A stretch of 34,508 bases of DNA from Planctomycetia bacterium. GTDB lineage: Bacteria > Planctomycetota > UBA1135 > GCA-002686595. Positions 15,417-24,086 of the stretch are shown piece after piece (position 1 is the stretch's first letter; every line of letters begins with the position of its first letter). The position numbers were made by a program, and so were the translations under genes. The notes beneath the pieces were generated by a model. That model saw only the letters and a program-made list of their open reading frames with translations. It was not told the DNA's origin and made no database searches. The stretch is taken from positions 1 to 34,508 of the forward strand of contig SYGM01000133.1 in the NCBI GenBank assembly GCA_005799545.1. Direction: 5' to 3'.

Positions 15417-16232
15417 ATGAATCCCAAGCACTTCCGATACGAGGAACGCGACGGTGTGGCGACGATCCGGCTGGACCGTCCTGAGCGCCTCAATGCCCTG
15501 ACCTTCGAGTCCTATGCCGAGCTCGCGGATACCTTCGCGGCCCTGCAGGCACGGGATTCCGTGCGCTGCGTCGTGCTGACGGGAACGGGGCGCGCCTTCT
15601 GTTCCGGCGGCGACGTGCTCGACATCATCGGCAAGTTGTTCGATGTGCCCGAGGCGGATGTGCATGCGTTCACGCGCATGACCTGCCGGTTGATCGAGAA
15701 CATGCTGATGCTCGAAAAGCCGATCATCGCCTCGCTCAACGGCACCACCTGCGGCGCGGGCGCCGTGATGGCGGCAGCCTCGGATCTGCGCATCGGCGCG
15801 CAGAGCGCGAAAATCGCCTTCCTGTTCACGAAGGTGGGGCTTTCGGGTGCAGACATGGGCGCTGCATGGCTGCTGCCGCGCATCGTCGGGCTGACCTGTG
15901 CCACCGAGCTTTTGATGCTGGGTGAGTTCATCAGCGCGGAGCGCGCCTGCGAGATCGGCCTCTACAACAAGGTCGTTCCGGATGCAGAGCTTGCGGCCGT
16001 CACCGCGGACTGGGCCCAGAAGCTCGCTGCGGGACCGAGCATGGGCCTGGCGGTCACCAAGCGCATGCTGCGACTTGAGGCATCGATGAATGTGCGAGAG
16101 GCGCTCAGCGCCGAAGCATGGGTGCAGGCCGAGTGCATGAACCACCCGGACTACCGCGAGTCGTACCGCGCCTTCGTGGAGAAGCGTCCGGCCAACTTCC
16201 GTCAGTACACACTGCGCGACCGTCTGCGCTGA
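15417..16232 (+). CDS. Crotonase-family (enoyl-CoA hydratase/isomerase-like) enzyme
   Basis: A 271-residue CoA-ester enzyme of the crotonase fold. The oxyanion-hole segments are 'AFCSGGDVLD' (60-69) and 'GTTCGAGAVMAA' (109-120). The two glutamates of true hydratases (E144 and E164 in the rat enzyme, normally in 'GGGxE' and 'PE') are both missing: the first position is Val117 and the second falls in 'FTKVGLS'. Instead D146 in 'VGLSGADMG' sits close to the catalytic aspartate of dienoyl-CoA isomerase ('VGLAADVG'). An isomerase, dehydratase or ring-specific activity is therefore as likely as hydration. The gene is third in the operon, 4 bp after the RidA-like gene and 9 bp before the dehydrogenase. 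The start at 15417 was chosen because the fold begins at once ('FRYEERDGVATIRLDRPE'). Confidence 0.88.
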   Translation: MNPKHFRYEERDGVATIRLDRPERLNALTFESYAELADTFAALQARDSVRCVVLTGTGRAFCSGGDVLDIIGKLFDVPEADVHAFTRMTCRLIENMLMLEKPIIASLNGTTCGAGAVMAAASDLRIGAQSAKIAFLFTKVGLSGADMGAAWLLPRIVGLTCATELLMLGEFISAERACEIGLYNKVVPDAELAAVTADWAQKLAAGPSMGLAVTKRMLRLEASMNVREALSAEAWVQAECMNHPDYRESYRAFVEKRPANFRQYTLRDRLR

Positions 16233-16241
16233 GGGCCCACG

Positions 16242-17387
<1,146 letters not shown>

Positions 17388-17406
17388 CCGGCGAGCGTGG
17401 CCGGGG

Positions 17407-17415
17407 TGCTACAAT
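17407..17415 (+). promoter_or_regulatory. Extended -10 element, probably giving a leaderless mRNA
   Basis: TGC-TACAAT is a near-consensus extended -10 box ending 7 bp before ATG 17423. Transcription normally starts 6-8 bp after the -10 box, which would place the first base of the mRNA at or next to the start codon. No SD sequence is present. Confidence 0.55.
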
Positions 17416-17422
17416 CCCGTCC

Positions 17423-17776
17423 ATGGGGAAGTTCGCCAAGCACATCTTCATCTGCACCAACCAGCGTGAGCCCGGAGATCCGCGCGGATCCTGCGGTGAG
17501 CGCGGCGGTCTGGAGGTCGCGGAAGCCTTCAAGAAGAAGCTGCACGATGCGGGACAGAAGCGCATCGTGCGTCCCAACAAGGCGGGCTGTCTCGATCAGT
17601 GCGCCAAGGGTGTCTGCCTCGTCGTCTATCCCGAGCAGGTCTGGTACGGCAAGGTGACCCTGGCGGACGTCGACGAGATCGTTCAGCAGCACATACTCGG
17701 CGGCAAGCCGGTCGAACGGCTGCTGATCCCCGACAAGGAACTGACCGGGCTTGAAGCCCGCGAGGGGCAGTCATGA
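17423..17776 (+). CDS. Thioredoxin-fold [2Fe-2S] ferredoxin
   Basis: A 117-residue electron carrier of the thioredoxin-like [2Fe-2S] ferredoxin family (Azotobacter/Aquifex Fe-S protein and NuoE type). The cluster ligands are expected to be C11 ('FICTN'), C24 ('GSCGERGG'), C56 and C60 ('AGCLDQCAKG'). C65 is an extra conserved-looking cysteine. The C-terminal 'VVYPEQVWYGKVTLADVDEIVQQH' segment is typical. It has its own promoter just upstream and overlaps the next gene at ATGA, so the ferredoxin and the PaaA-like protein are made together and probably interact. The partner oxidoreductase is not evident. Confidence 0.9.
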   Translation: MGKFAKHIFICTNQREPGDPRGSCGERGGLEVAEAFKKKLHDAGQKRIVRPNKAGCLDQCAKGVCLVVYPEQVWYGKVTLADVDEIVQQHILGGKPVERLLIPDKELTGLEAREGQS

Positions 17777-18468
17777 CACAGCTCGACGAAGAGTCCAAAG
17801 CGCTCCTGCGGCGCATCGTCGAGCGGCAGGCCTATCGCCAGCTGATGGTTGAGCAGAGCCGCGGGCACGGCCTCAAGTTCGTTCCCGAAGTCGAGACGCA
17901 GATTATCCTGGCGCAGGACATCGTCCACTCGCTCAACATCATGCTCCAGATCGAGCTGCTGTACGCCGGTCTGGGCGGCACGGATCTGGTTCACTCCGTG
18001 CGCGACAAGATGGAACGGATCCCGTATCCCTCCTCGCGATTGGAGCTGGCCATCTGCCTCGCGCTGTGCGATCGCGCCGAGCGCGTTGCTGCCGAGAGCT
18101 ATGTCGACTCCAGCTGTCAGGACTTCGCCGCCATTGCGCTCTCGATCCTCTCGATGGATCGGACCAGCACGAAGCAGGGCGAGGAGCTGTTCCAGCGCTT
18201 CGCCGGCGAGCCTGCCAACCGCAATGCGGCGCAGGCCATGTTCCAGCGCTGGCTGGCGATGACCATTGCCGCGCTGGGTCGACCGGGCACGGCCGGCGAC
18301 CGGCGGGCCGTGGAGCTGGGCCTGCGCCGGCAGTCCTGCGAGGATTCGGTGCGGCAGTACCTGCGCGAGCTGCGGCCCTTCATGGATGCCTGCCGCCTGA
18401 CGCTGCCCTCGGAGGCGGCGCTGGGGCTCACGCTGCCCAAGGAACTCGCCGCGCAGGCAGGCAGCTGA
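17773..18468 (+). CDS. PaaA-like ferritin-fold protein with altered diiron ligands
   Basis: A 231-residue, all-helical protein that I align by eye to PaaA, the catalytic subunit of phenylacetyl-CoA epoxidase. The matching regions are 'IILAQDIVHSLN' with PaaA 'ILLAKVQDEAGHG', 'AAESYVDSSCQDFAAIALSIL' with the PaaA helix before 'CKEESFH', and the C-terminal 'RQYLRELRPFMDACRLTLPS'. In PaaA the iron ligands are Glu and His from two ExxH motifs plus two more Glu. Here the first ExxH reads D-I-V-H and the second reads D-R-T-S, so at least one histidine and probably other ligands are gone. The protein may therefore bind metal differently or serve as a non-catalytic scaffold. It is coupled to a ferredoxin gene, which suggests a redox role. 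Confidence 0.6.
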   Translation: MTQLDEESKALLRRIVERQAYRQLMVEQSRGHGLKFVPEVETQIILAQDIVHSLNIMLQIELLYAGLGGTDLVHSVRDKMERIPYPSSRLELAICLALCDRAERVAAESYVDSSCQDFAAIALSILSMDRTSTKQGEELFQRFAGEPANRNAAQAMFQRWLAMTIAALGRPGTAGDRRAVELGLRRQSCEDSVRQYLRELRPFMDACRLTLPSEAALGLTLPKELAAQAGS

Positions 18469-18524
18469 TTTTCAGGGGATTGTCCCAAGATGCCCCTCTG
18501 CGGGGTCGTTGATCGCGCAATCCC

Positions 18525-20150
18525 ATGATCATCACCTCACTTCTTGCCGTCGGTGCCCAGACTCCCAGCGAGTCGCTCGAGGCCCGCATTCAGTCCGTCA
18601 CGCTGTACCGCTCGCAGGCACTGGTGCAGCGCAGCGCCCGCATCGATGCCAGCGGGCGGTATGTCATCCGGGGTCTGCCTGCTGTGCTGGACCCCAATCA
18701 GGTGCGCGCGTCGTGCACGGGGGGGGAGGTGGTCAGCATCGAGCCTCAGCTACGACGAGAGCCTGCAGCCTCCGCGGAGCGCATCGAGACGCTGCGACGC
18801 GAGCTGCTGAAGCTGTCGCGCGAGATCCAGTCCGCGCAGGATGAGCGCGCTGTCGCGGAGGGGCTCAAGCGGCATCTCGATCTGCTCGGCAATCAGGAAG
18901 CAGAAGCGCAGGCGCAGGAGCTGCGCACCGGCCGTCCGGCGCCGGAGGCCTGGGACAAGAGTTACGACTTTCTCAAGACTCGTCTGGCTCAGGTGACGCG
19001 AGAAATGCGCGAGATCGACTGGCGTCTGGAGGATCTCAAGGCTGCGCACGCTGCGGCGGAACAGGCGTACCTGAACGCGCAGGGCGGTGCACAGACGCAG
19101 GTTTACGACCTGCTGCTGGATCTTGTCGCGCAGCCGGGTTGCGAGCTGGAGCTCAAGTACCTCGTGTCCGGCACCGGCTGGGAGCCGGCTTACGACCTGC
19201 GCGTGCGCAAGGGTCTCGACGCGGTGGATCTGACCTATCGAGCCAAGATCTGGCAGCAGACGGGGGAGGACTGGAACGATGTGCAGATCGCTCTCTCGAC
19301 GGCGCAGCCGCAAGTGGGAGCGCAGGGTCCGGATCCGGTTGCGCGCTGGGTGGATCTCCTGGAGGTCAGACCCTCGCGAGGTCTCAGCGCACCCGCGATC
19401 ATGGCCGAGATGAACGACGCCGGGTCAGGCCGCCCCGAGTCGTCCTTTGGAATCACCGCCGGATTGGCGGCACCCAGCGCCGTTGTCGAGGAAGGTCTTT
19501 CCGTGCGCTACGAACTGCGCGACAAGGCCAAGGTGCTCTCGCGGGCCGAGGCCAGCACCGTGCTCGTGGGGACCAGCCGGATCGCGATCCAGCCCGAGCG
19601 AGTCTGTGTTCCCAGCCTCGATCTGACGGTCTGGCTGCGCGGCCGTGCCACGAATACATCTCCCTGGGTGCTGTTGCCCGGCACAGCCGCGGTGTTCTTC
19701 GGCGCGGATTTCCTCGGCAATGCATCGTTCGTCAAGGTCATGACCGGCGAGGAGTTTGTCGTGCATCTGGGGGCGGATCCGGCGCTGACCTGCGAGCGCA
19801 CCAAGCTTGAAGACCAGAGCAAGGAGGCTGGCCTGTTCTCCAGCCGGGCATCCCAGGTCGAGACGTGGAAACTCCTCCTGCGCAACAACGGCTGCATCGC
19901 CGCCAAGCCGGATGGCTCCGTCGATGTGATCGTGCGAGAAGTGCTGCCGAAGTCCAAGGACGATCGCATCCGGGTGGAGCTGACCCGTGCCGAGCCGCGT
20001 GTCTCGCAGGAGGAACGCTGGAAGCGGGAGCGCGAGGAACAGGGTTTCCTGACTTGGGTCCTGTCCGTGCCGCGCGGCGAGACGGGTGCGCAGGTGCTCT
20101 GGCAGTCGACCGTCACGTATCCCGAGGGTCAGCGCGTCATCTTCCGGTGA
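18525..20150 (+). CDS. MuiA-like protein (DUF4140/DUF4139)
   Basis: A 541-residue protein of the 'mucoidy inhibitor A' family. A short hydrophobic N-terminus (1-11) may act as a weak signal peptide. Residues about 18-70 form the DUF4140 beta domain ('IQSVTLYRSQALVQRSARI'). About 72-180 is a long coiled coil of charged heptads. From about 205 to the end is DUF4139, with its signature 'LKYLVSGTGWEPAYDLRV' followed by 'AKIWQQTGEDWNDVQIALSTAQP'. The biochemical role of the family is unknown; it appears on the cell surface or in the periplasm of many bacteria. A 56-bp gap precedes it, with no clear ribosome site. It is followed by a 58-bp gap containing a strong inverted repeat. Confidence 0.85.
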   Translation: MIITSLLAVGAQTPSESLEARIQSVTLYRSQALVQRSARIDASGRYVIRGLPAVLDPNQVRASCTGGEVVSIEPQLRREPAASAERIETLRRELLKLSREIQSAQDERAVAEGLKRHLDLLGNQEAEAQAQELRTGRPAPEAWDKSYDFLKTRLAQVTREMREIDWRLEDLKAAHAAAEQAYLNAQGGAQTQVYDLLLDLVAQPGCELELKYLVSGTGWEPAYDLRVRKGLDAVDLTYRAKIWQQTGEDWNDVQIALSTAQPQVGAQGPDPVARWVDLLEVRPSRGLSAPAIMAEMNDAGSGRPESSFGITAGLAAPSAVVEEGLSVRYELRDKAKVLSRAEASTVLVGTSRIAIQPERVCVPSLDLTVWLRGRATNTSPWVLLPGTAAVFFGADFLGNASFVKVMTGEEFVVHLGADPALTCERTKLEDQSKEAGLFSSRASQVETWKLLLRNNGCIAAKPDGSVDVIVREVLPKSKDDRIRVELTRAEPRVSQEERWKREREEQGFLTWVLSVPRGETGAQVLWQSTVTYPEGQRVIFR

Positions 20151-20176
20151 GCGCGAATCCTGAGCGCGCGGACTCG

Positions 20177-20206
20177 CAGGGGGCCGGTATGCTGACCGGC
20201 CCCCTG
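20177..20206 (+). promoter_or_regulatory. Perfect 12-bp inverted repeat right before the nucleotidase start
   Basis: CAGGGGGCCGGT (20177-20188) pairs with ACCGGCCCCCTG (20195-20206) with a 6-base loop, and ATG 20209 begins two bases after the second arm. There is no U-run, so it is not a normal intrinsic terminator. TATGCT across the loop resembles a -10 box. It could be an operator, a translation-blocking hairpin or a transcript-processing site. Confidence 0.55.
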
Positions 20207-20208
20207 CC

Positions 20209-21723
20209 ATGTTGCTGCACAGCCTGCTCCTCAGCGCCCTGTTCTCCGGCGGCCTCGACAAACCGCAGTCGATCCTGCTGATCCACACCAATGACGTGCA
20301 TGGTCAGGTGCTGCCTCGCAAGGCCACCTGGATCTCGAAGGATCAGCCTCCGCTGATCGGCGGACTGCCGCGTCTGGCAGCGCATGTGCGCGCGGAGCGG
20401 CGCAAGGCCGCCGAGCAGGGTCGCAGCATGCTCGTTCTCGATGGCGGCGACTGCTATCAGGGCACACCCGAAGGGGGCATCGACAACGGACTGCCCTTCG
20501 TGATCGCGCAGGCGCTGGTCGGCTACGACGCCATGGCGATCGGCAACCATGACTACGATCACGGGATCGACAACACCCGCCGTCTGCTGACGCGCGGCAA
20601 CGCACCTTTTTTGTGCGCGAACATCCGTCAGCGCAGCGACGGCAGCAAGGTCGAATGGGCAACGCCGTACCGCATCATGGAGCTGGCCGGGCTGCGTGTT
20701 GCCGTCGTCGGTTTCGTCACCGTGGACACGCCCAACATCTCCCACCCCGAGACTCGCACGCTGGAATTCCGCGATCCGGCGCGTGAGCTGTCGGAGCTCA
20801 AGCCGGAACTGGAGCGTCAGAAGGTCGATTGGGTATTGCCGCTGACGCACCTTGGGATCGAGCGCGATCGGGATCTGGCGAGAGCGCATCCGGAGTTGGT
20901 GCTGATCGTCGGCGGACACTCCCACACTTATCTGGCGAACGGAACCCGCGAGGGAAACACCCTGATCGTTCAGACCGGATCCAAGGCCGGTGCTGCCGGC
21001 CATGTCGAGCTGGAGTACAGGCGCGAAACCCGCTCTCTGAAGGCTGTCTCCGCGCGTCTCGTCGATCTCCTGGAGGAACCCCCGGCTGCGGATCGCGTGG
21101 CCGCTGTGGACACGATCTGTGAAGCTCTGGTCCGCGAGAGCGATGCGATCATGAGCGCCGTGGTCGGCGAAGCGCTTGCTCCGATCGAGCGCACGCGGGA
21201 CAACACGCGCTCCGGTTCGGCTGGCAACTGGATCACGGATCTGATGCGCAGCTACAGCGGCGCCGATCTGGCCCTGATGAACCGCGGCGGCATCCGGACG
21301 GACCTGCGCGCCGGTCCCCTGACGCGACGGGACTGCTACGAAATCTGTCCCTTCGACAACAATCTGGTCGTGCTCTCGATGCCGGGTTCGGAAGTTGAGA
21401 CTCTCCTCAGGCGCTGTGTTGAATCGCGCAACCACTCGGGAGTGGAGCTTTCGGGTGGTCGCGTGCAGCTGCGCAAGTCCGGCGAAGAGGTTCAACTGGT
21501 CGGCGTGCTGGTGGGAGGTGCGGCGCTCGATCCCGCACGCGTGTACCGGGTCGCGGTCAATTCCTTCATGGCCAACGGAGGCGATGCCTATTTCGAGGCC
21601 GGCAAGAGCTTCCCGCGTCAGGAGGATCCGATTCTGATGCGCGATCTCTTGTGCGAGATGCTGGGCCGCGAGCCCAGAACGAAGGCCGCCACGGACAACC
21701 GCTACGAAATGGTGACGCCATGA
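20209..21723 (+). CDS. Secreted 5'-nucleotidase / metallophosphoesterase (UshA-like)
   Basis: A 504-residue two-domain enzyme that should release phosphate from nucleotides or related compounds outside the cytoplasm. After a short signal-like start (1-14), the calcineurin-like domain has the full set of di-metal motifs: D29 and H31 in 'HTNDVHGQ', D81 in 'LDGGDCYQG', N113 and H114 in 'GNHDYDHG', a later His in 'LTHLGIERD', and 'GGHSHTYL'. The C-terminal nucleotidase domain carries 'GNWITDLMRS', 'MNRGGIRTDL', 'CPFDNNLVVL' and 'NSFMANGGDAYF', the last holding an aromatic residue that stacks on the base. Length is close to that of E. coli UshA (550). It is coupled to the next gene by overlap at ATGA. 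Confidence 0.93.
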   Translation: MLLHSLLLSALFSGGLDKPQSILLIHTNDVHGQVLPRKATWISKDQPPLIGGLPRLAAHVRAERRKAAEQGRSMLVLDGGDCYQGTPEGGIDNGLPFVIAQALVGYDAMAIGNHDYDHGIDNTRRLLTRGNAPFLCANIRQRSDGSKVEWATPYRIMELAGLRVAVVGFVTVDTPNISHPETRTLEFRDPARELSELKPELERQKVDWVLPLTHLGIERDRDLARAHPELVLIVGGHSHTYLANGTREGNTLIVQTGSKAGAAGHVELEYRRETRSLKAVSARLVDLLEEPPAADRVAAVDTICEALVRESDAIMSAVVGEALAPIERTRDNTRSGSAGNWITDLMRSYSGADLALMNRGGIRTDLRAGPLTRRDCYEICPFDNNLVVLSMPGSEVETLLRRCVESRNHSGVELSGGRVQLRKSGEEVQLVGVLVGGAALDPARVYRVAVNSFMANGGDAYFEAGKSFPRQEDPILMRDLLCEMLGREPRTKAATDNRYEMVTP

Positions 21724-23186
21724 TGGCCCTGCTTGCCGCTGCCCTGCTGCTGACGGCCGACCTCTCGCAGTCCCTGCAGGAGCTGAAATCACCGCAGGAA
21801 AAAGCGCGCCGTGCCGCGGTGCAGGCGCTCGCCAAGGAAGGCTCGAAGCCGGCCTGGACTGCCATCGTGGGGGCCCTGCGGGATCCGCAGGCCATGGTGG
21901 CCGACGAGGCACAGCTGCAACTGATGGAATGCACCGCCACGGATGCCCAGCTGCTGCTGCTCGGCAAGGAAGGCCTCACAAGCGGCGAAGAGAGCGTCAG
22001 GCTGCGCGCGCTGGAGATCCTCAAGGGCTGGAAGGGGACGCTGGATGTCGCGCCGATCATCAAGCTGGCTGCGGACAGGAACATCGACCTGCGGCGTGCC
22101 GCCTGCACGGCTCTGGAGCTGCGCGCGGGGGATTGCGACGAAAAAGCGCGCAAGTCCGCGCTCGCCGTGCTCGGAATCCTGCAATCGAAAGACAAGGAGT
22201 CGGAGATCCGGGCGCGGGCGTTCCTCGCGGCTCACGCGCTCTCGGGCGAAGCCGGAACGGAGCTGCTGCTGGAGGCCGGCAAGAGCAGTGATCCGCTGGT
22301 GCTGGCCGCCAGCGTGATGATGCTGCGGCAGTCGACGGATGCCGGTGCCTGGACGCGCCGAGAAGCGATGGCAAAGCACGCTCAACGCATCGTTCGCCGT
22401 GCCGTCGTCGCCGATCTTGAGCAGATCCAAAGCGCGGAATCCGTGGACCTGCTGGTGCGCATGCTGCAGCAGGAGAAGGATCTGCGTTTGTCCTGGAGCA
22501 TCGCCGAGGCGCTGGAGGCGCACACCGGAGTCCGCAACGGGATCGTCGCCGCCAGCTGGAGCCAGTGGTGGAATGGCGTCAAGGCAGGCTGGAAGCCGGA
22601 AGACAAACGCAAGCCCGAACGGCGCAAGGCCGGTGATTACGAGGGTACCGCAGTGTTTGCGGGCTTGCCCGTCATCTCGGAACGGCTGGTGATCCTCTTC
22701 GACATGTCCGGATCGATGTGGGAAAAGCGCGCGGACGGAAAGACGCGCAAGCAGGCCGTCGAGATCGAACTGGAGCGCACGCTCAAGGCCCTGCCGGCTG
22801 CGGCGCGCTTCAACCTGATTCCCTACACGCGGCAGCCGATACCTTTTGAGAAGGGATTGGTCACGGCGAGTCCGGACAAGGTCAAGCAAGGCATTGAGTG
22901 GTTTCGCGGACTGAAGGATGCCGGGCAGGGCAATGTGTGGGATGCGCTCGTGCTGGCGCTGTCCGATCCTGAGGTAGATACGATCCTCCTTTTCTCCGAC
23001 GGGGCACCGAGCGGCGGCAAGCGCTGGAACGTCAGCCTGATCGCAGAGTCTTTCGCCGAGCGCAATCGCCTGCGGCGCGTCGCGCTGGATCATGTGCTCG
23101 TCGGAGCGCCGCGCGGCCTCAGCGGAGCCTGGAAGCGCACCAGCGAAGCCAGCGGAGGCCGGCTGCTCGAGCTCGAAATGCCGTAG
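21720..23186 (+). CDS. Secreted HEAT-repeat and von Willebrand factor A protein
   Basis: A 488-residue protein. Residues 1-14 are a short signal peptide (start at ATG 21720 overlapping the previous stop; ATG 21723 is an alternative). About 16-260 is a set of HEAT-like helical repeats ('RRAAVQALAKEG', 'VRLRALEILKG', 'LRRAACTALELRAG', 'IRARAFLAAHALSG'). About 322-485 is a VWA domain with the metal site D-x-S-x-S at 328-332 ('DMSGSMW') and 'LLFSDGAPSGG'. Both modules are protein-binding folds. HEAT-VWA fusions are especially frequent in Planctomycetota, but their role is unknown. The MIDAS residues look complete, so metal binding is expected. Confidence 0.88.
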   Translation: MMALLAAALLLTADLSQSLQELKSPQEKARRAAVQALAKEGSKPAWTAIVGALRDPQAMVADEAQLQLMECTATDAQLLLLGKEGLTSGEESVRLRALEILKGWKGTLDVAPIIKLAADRNIDLRRAACTALELRAGDCDEKARKSALAVLGILQSKDKESEIRARAFLAAHALSGEAGTELLLEAGKSSDPLVLAASVMMLRQSTDAGAWTRREAMAKHAQRIVRRAVVADLEQIQSAESVDLLVRMLQQEKDLRLSWSIAEALEAHTGVRNGIVAASWSQWWNGVKAGWKPEDKRKPERRKAGDYEGTAVFAGLPVISERLVILFDMSGSMWEKRADGKTRKQAVEIELERTLKALPAAARFNLIPYTRQPIPFEKGLVTASPDKVKQGIEWFRGLKDAGQGNVWDALVLALSDPEVDTILLFSDGAPSGGKRWNVSLIAESFAERNRLRRVALDHVLVGAPRGLSGAWKRTSEASGGRLLELEMP

Positions 23187-23215
23187 GTTCCGCGTCGAAA
23201 GAGACCCCCCGGTTT

Positions 23216-23224
23216 TGCTACAAC
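23216..23224 (+). promoter_or_regulatory. Extended -10 element of the beta-oxidation gene set
   Basis: TGC-TACAAC is almost the same as the TGC-TACAAT element before the ferredoxin gene. It lies 28 bp before ATG 23253 and after the stop of the HEAT-VWA gene, so a new transcript probably begins here. No -35 box was found. Confidence 0.45.
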
Positions 23225-23228
23225 TTCT

Positions 23229-23243
23229 GCCCGATTTTCGGGC
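23229..23243 (+). promoter_or_regulatory. Small perfect hairpin between promoter and start
   Basis: GCCCGA and TCGGGC pair perfectly around a TTT loop. The hairpin begins about where transcription from the upstream -10 element would start and ends 9 bp before ATG 23253, close to the weak SD-like GGCGGA. It could be a 5'-end stabiliser or an operator half. Confidence 0.35.
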
Positions 23244-23252
23244 GGAAATAGC

Positions 23253-24086
23253 ATGTCCAACCAGCACGGCATGGGAGCTGCCGAACTGCTCCCCAACGGC
23301 AAGGCCAGCTACGCCAGCGGCGGCGGCGTGGCTCTGATCACCCTGATCAACCCGCCGGCCAACGGCTACAGCCATGCCATGATGCGGGACCTTGACGAGG
23401 CCATCCTGCGCGCGCGCTTCGACGATGGCGTGCAGGTGATCGTGCTGGCGGGCGCGGGCGAGAAGTTCTTCTGCGCGGGGGCGGACATCTCGATGCTCAA
23501 CGCGGTCACCCCGGCGTTCAAGTATCAGTTCTGCCTGCACGCCAATGAGACCCTGCTGCGCATGGAGCACACGCCCAAGCTCGTGATCGCGGCGCTCGGC
23601 GGCCACTGCGTGGGCGGCGGTCTGGAGATCGCGATGGCCTGCGACATTCGCATTGCCCGCGCGGGCAGCGGCAAGTGCGGCCTGCCCGAGATCGCATTGG
23701 GCGTTCTGCCCGGCACGGGCGGTACGCAGCGCCTCGCTCGCCTGGTGGGCAAGCCCAAGGCCATCGAGCTGATGGTCAGCGGTCGGCTCTTCGATTACGA
23801 GGAAGCCCGCCAGCTCGGCGTGGTCAATGAGGTGCGCGAGGCGGCCAGCGATGAGAGCTTCCTTGAGTCCGTACTTGCGACGGCCCGCAGCTGGTGCGCG
23901 CCCGACAAGGCGCCGCTGGCGGTCGGCTTGATCAAGCGCGCCGTGCAGACGGGTGAGGAGCTGCCGCTGGAGGCCGGGCTGGCGCTGGAGCGCGAGCTGC
24001 AGGCCCGCTTGTTCTCCTCCGCGGACGCACGCGAAGGCATCGCGGCCTTCGTCGAGAAGCGCAAGGCCCGGTTCACAGGACAATGA
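23253..24086 (+). CDS. Enoyl-CoA hydratase
   Basis: A 277-residue crotonase that should hydrate trans-2-enoyl-CoA to 3-hydroxyacyl-CoA in beta-oxidation. Unlike the crotonase at 15417-16232, both catalytic glutamates are present: E125 in 'GGGLEIA' and E146 in 'LPEIALG'. The oxyanion-hole segments are 'FFCAGADIS' (72-80) and 'GGHCVGGGLE' (116-125), and 'PGTGGTQRLARLVGK' (153-167) is the usual CoA-binding turn. The start is 66 bp after the previous gene with its own -10 element. The stop overlaps the MDR gene's ATG, and a 3-hydroxyacyl-CoA dehydrogenase follows, so the set covers successive beta-oxidation steps. Confidence 0.93.
   Translation: MSNQHGMGAAELLPNGKASYASGGGVALITLINPPANGYSHAMMRDLDEAILRARFDDGVQVIVLAGAGEKFFCAGADISMLNAVTPAFKYQFCLHANETLLRMEHTPKLVIAALGGHCVGGGLEIAMACDIRIARAGSGKCGLPEIALGVLPGTGGTQRLARLVGKPKAIELMVSGRLFDYEEARQLGVVNEVREAASDESFLESVLATARSWCAPDKAPLAVGLIKRAVQTGEELPLEAGLALERELQARLFSSADAREGIAAFVEKRKARFTGQ

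Noticed and set aside
21789-24083. 764-codon open frame on the minus strand
   Set aside because: It spans the antisense of two well-supported genes (HEAT-VWA and enoyl-CoA hydratase) and has His/Gln/Arg-rich shadow composition.
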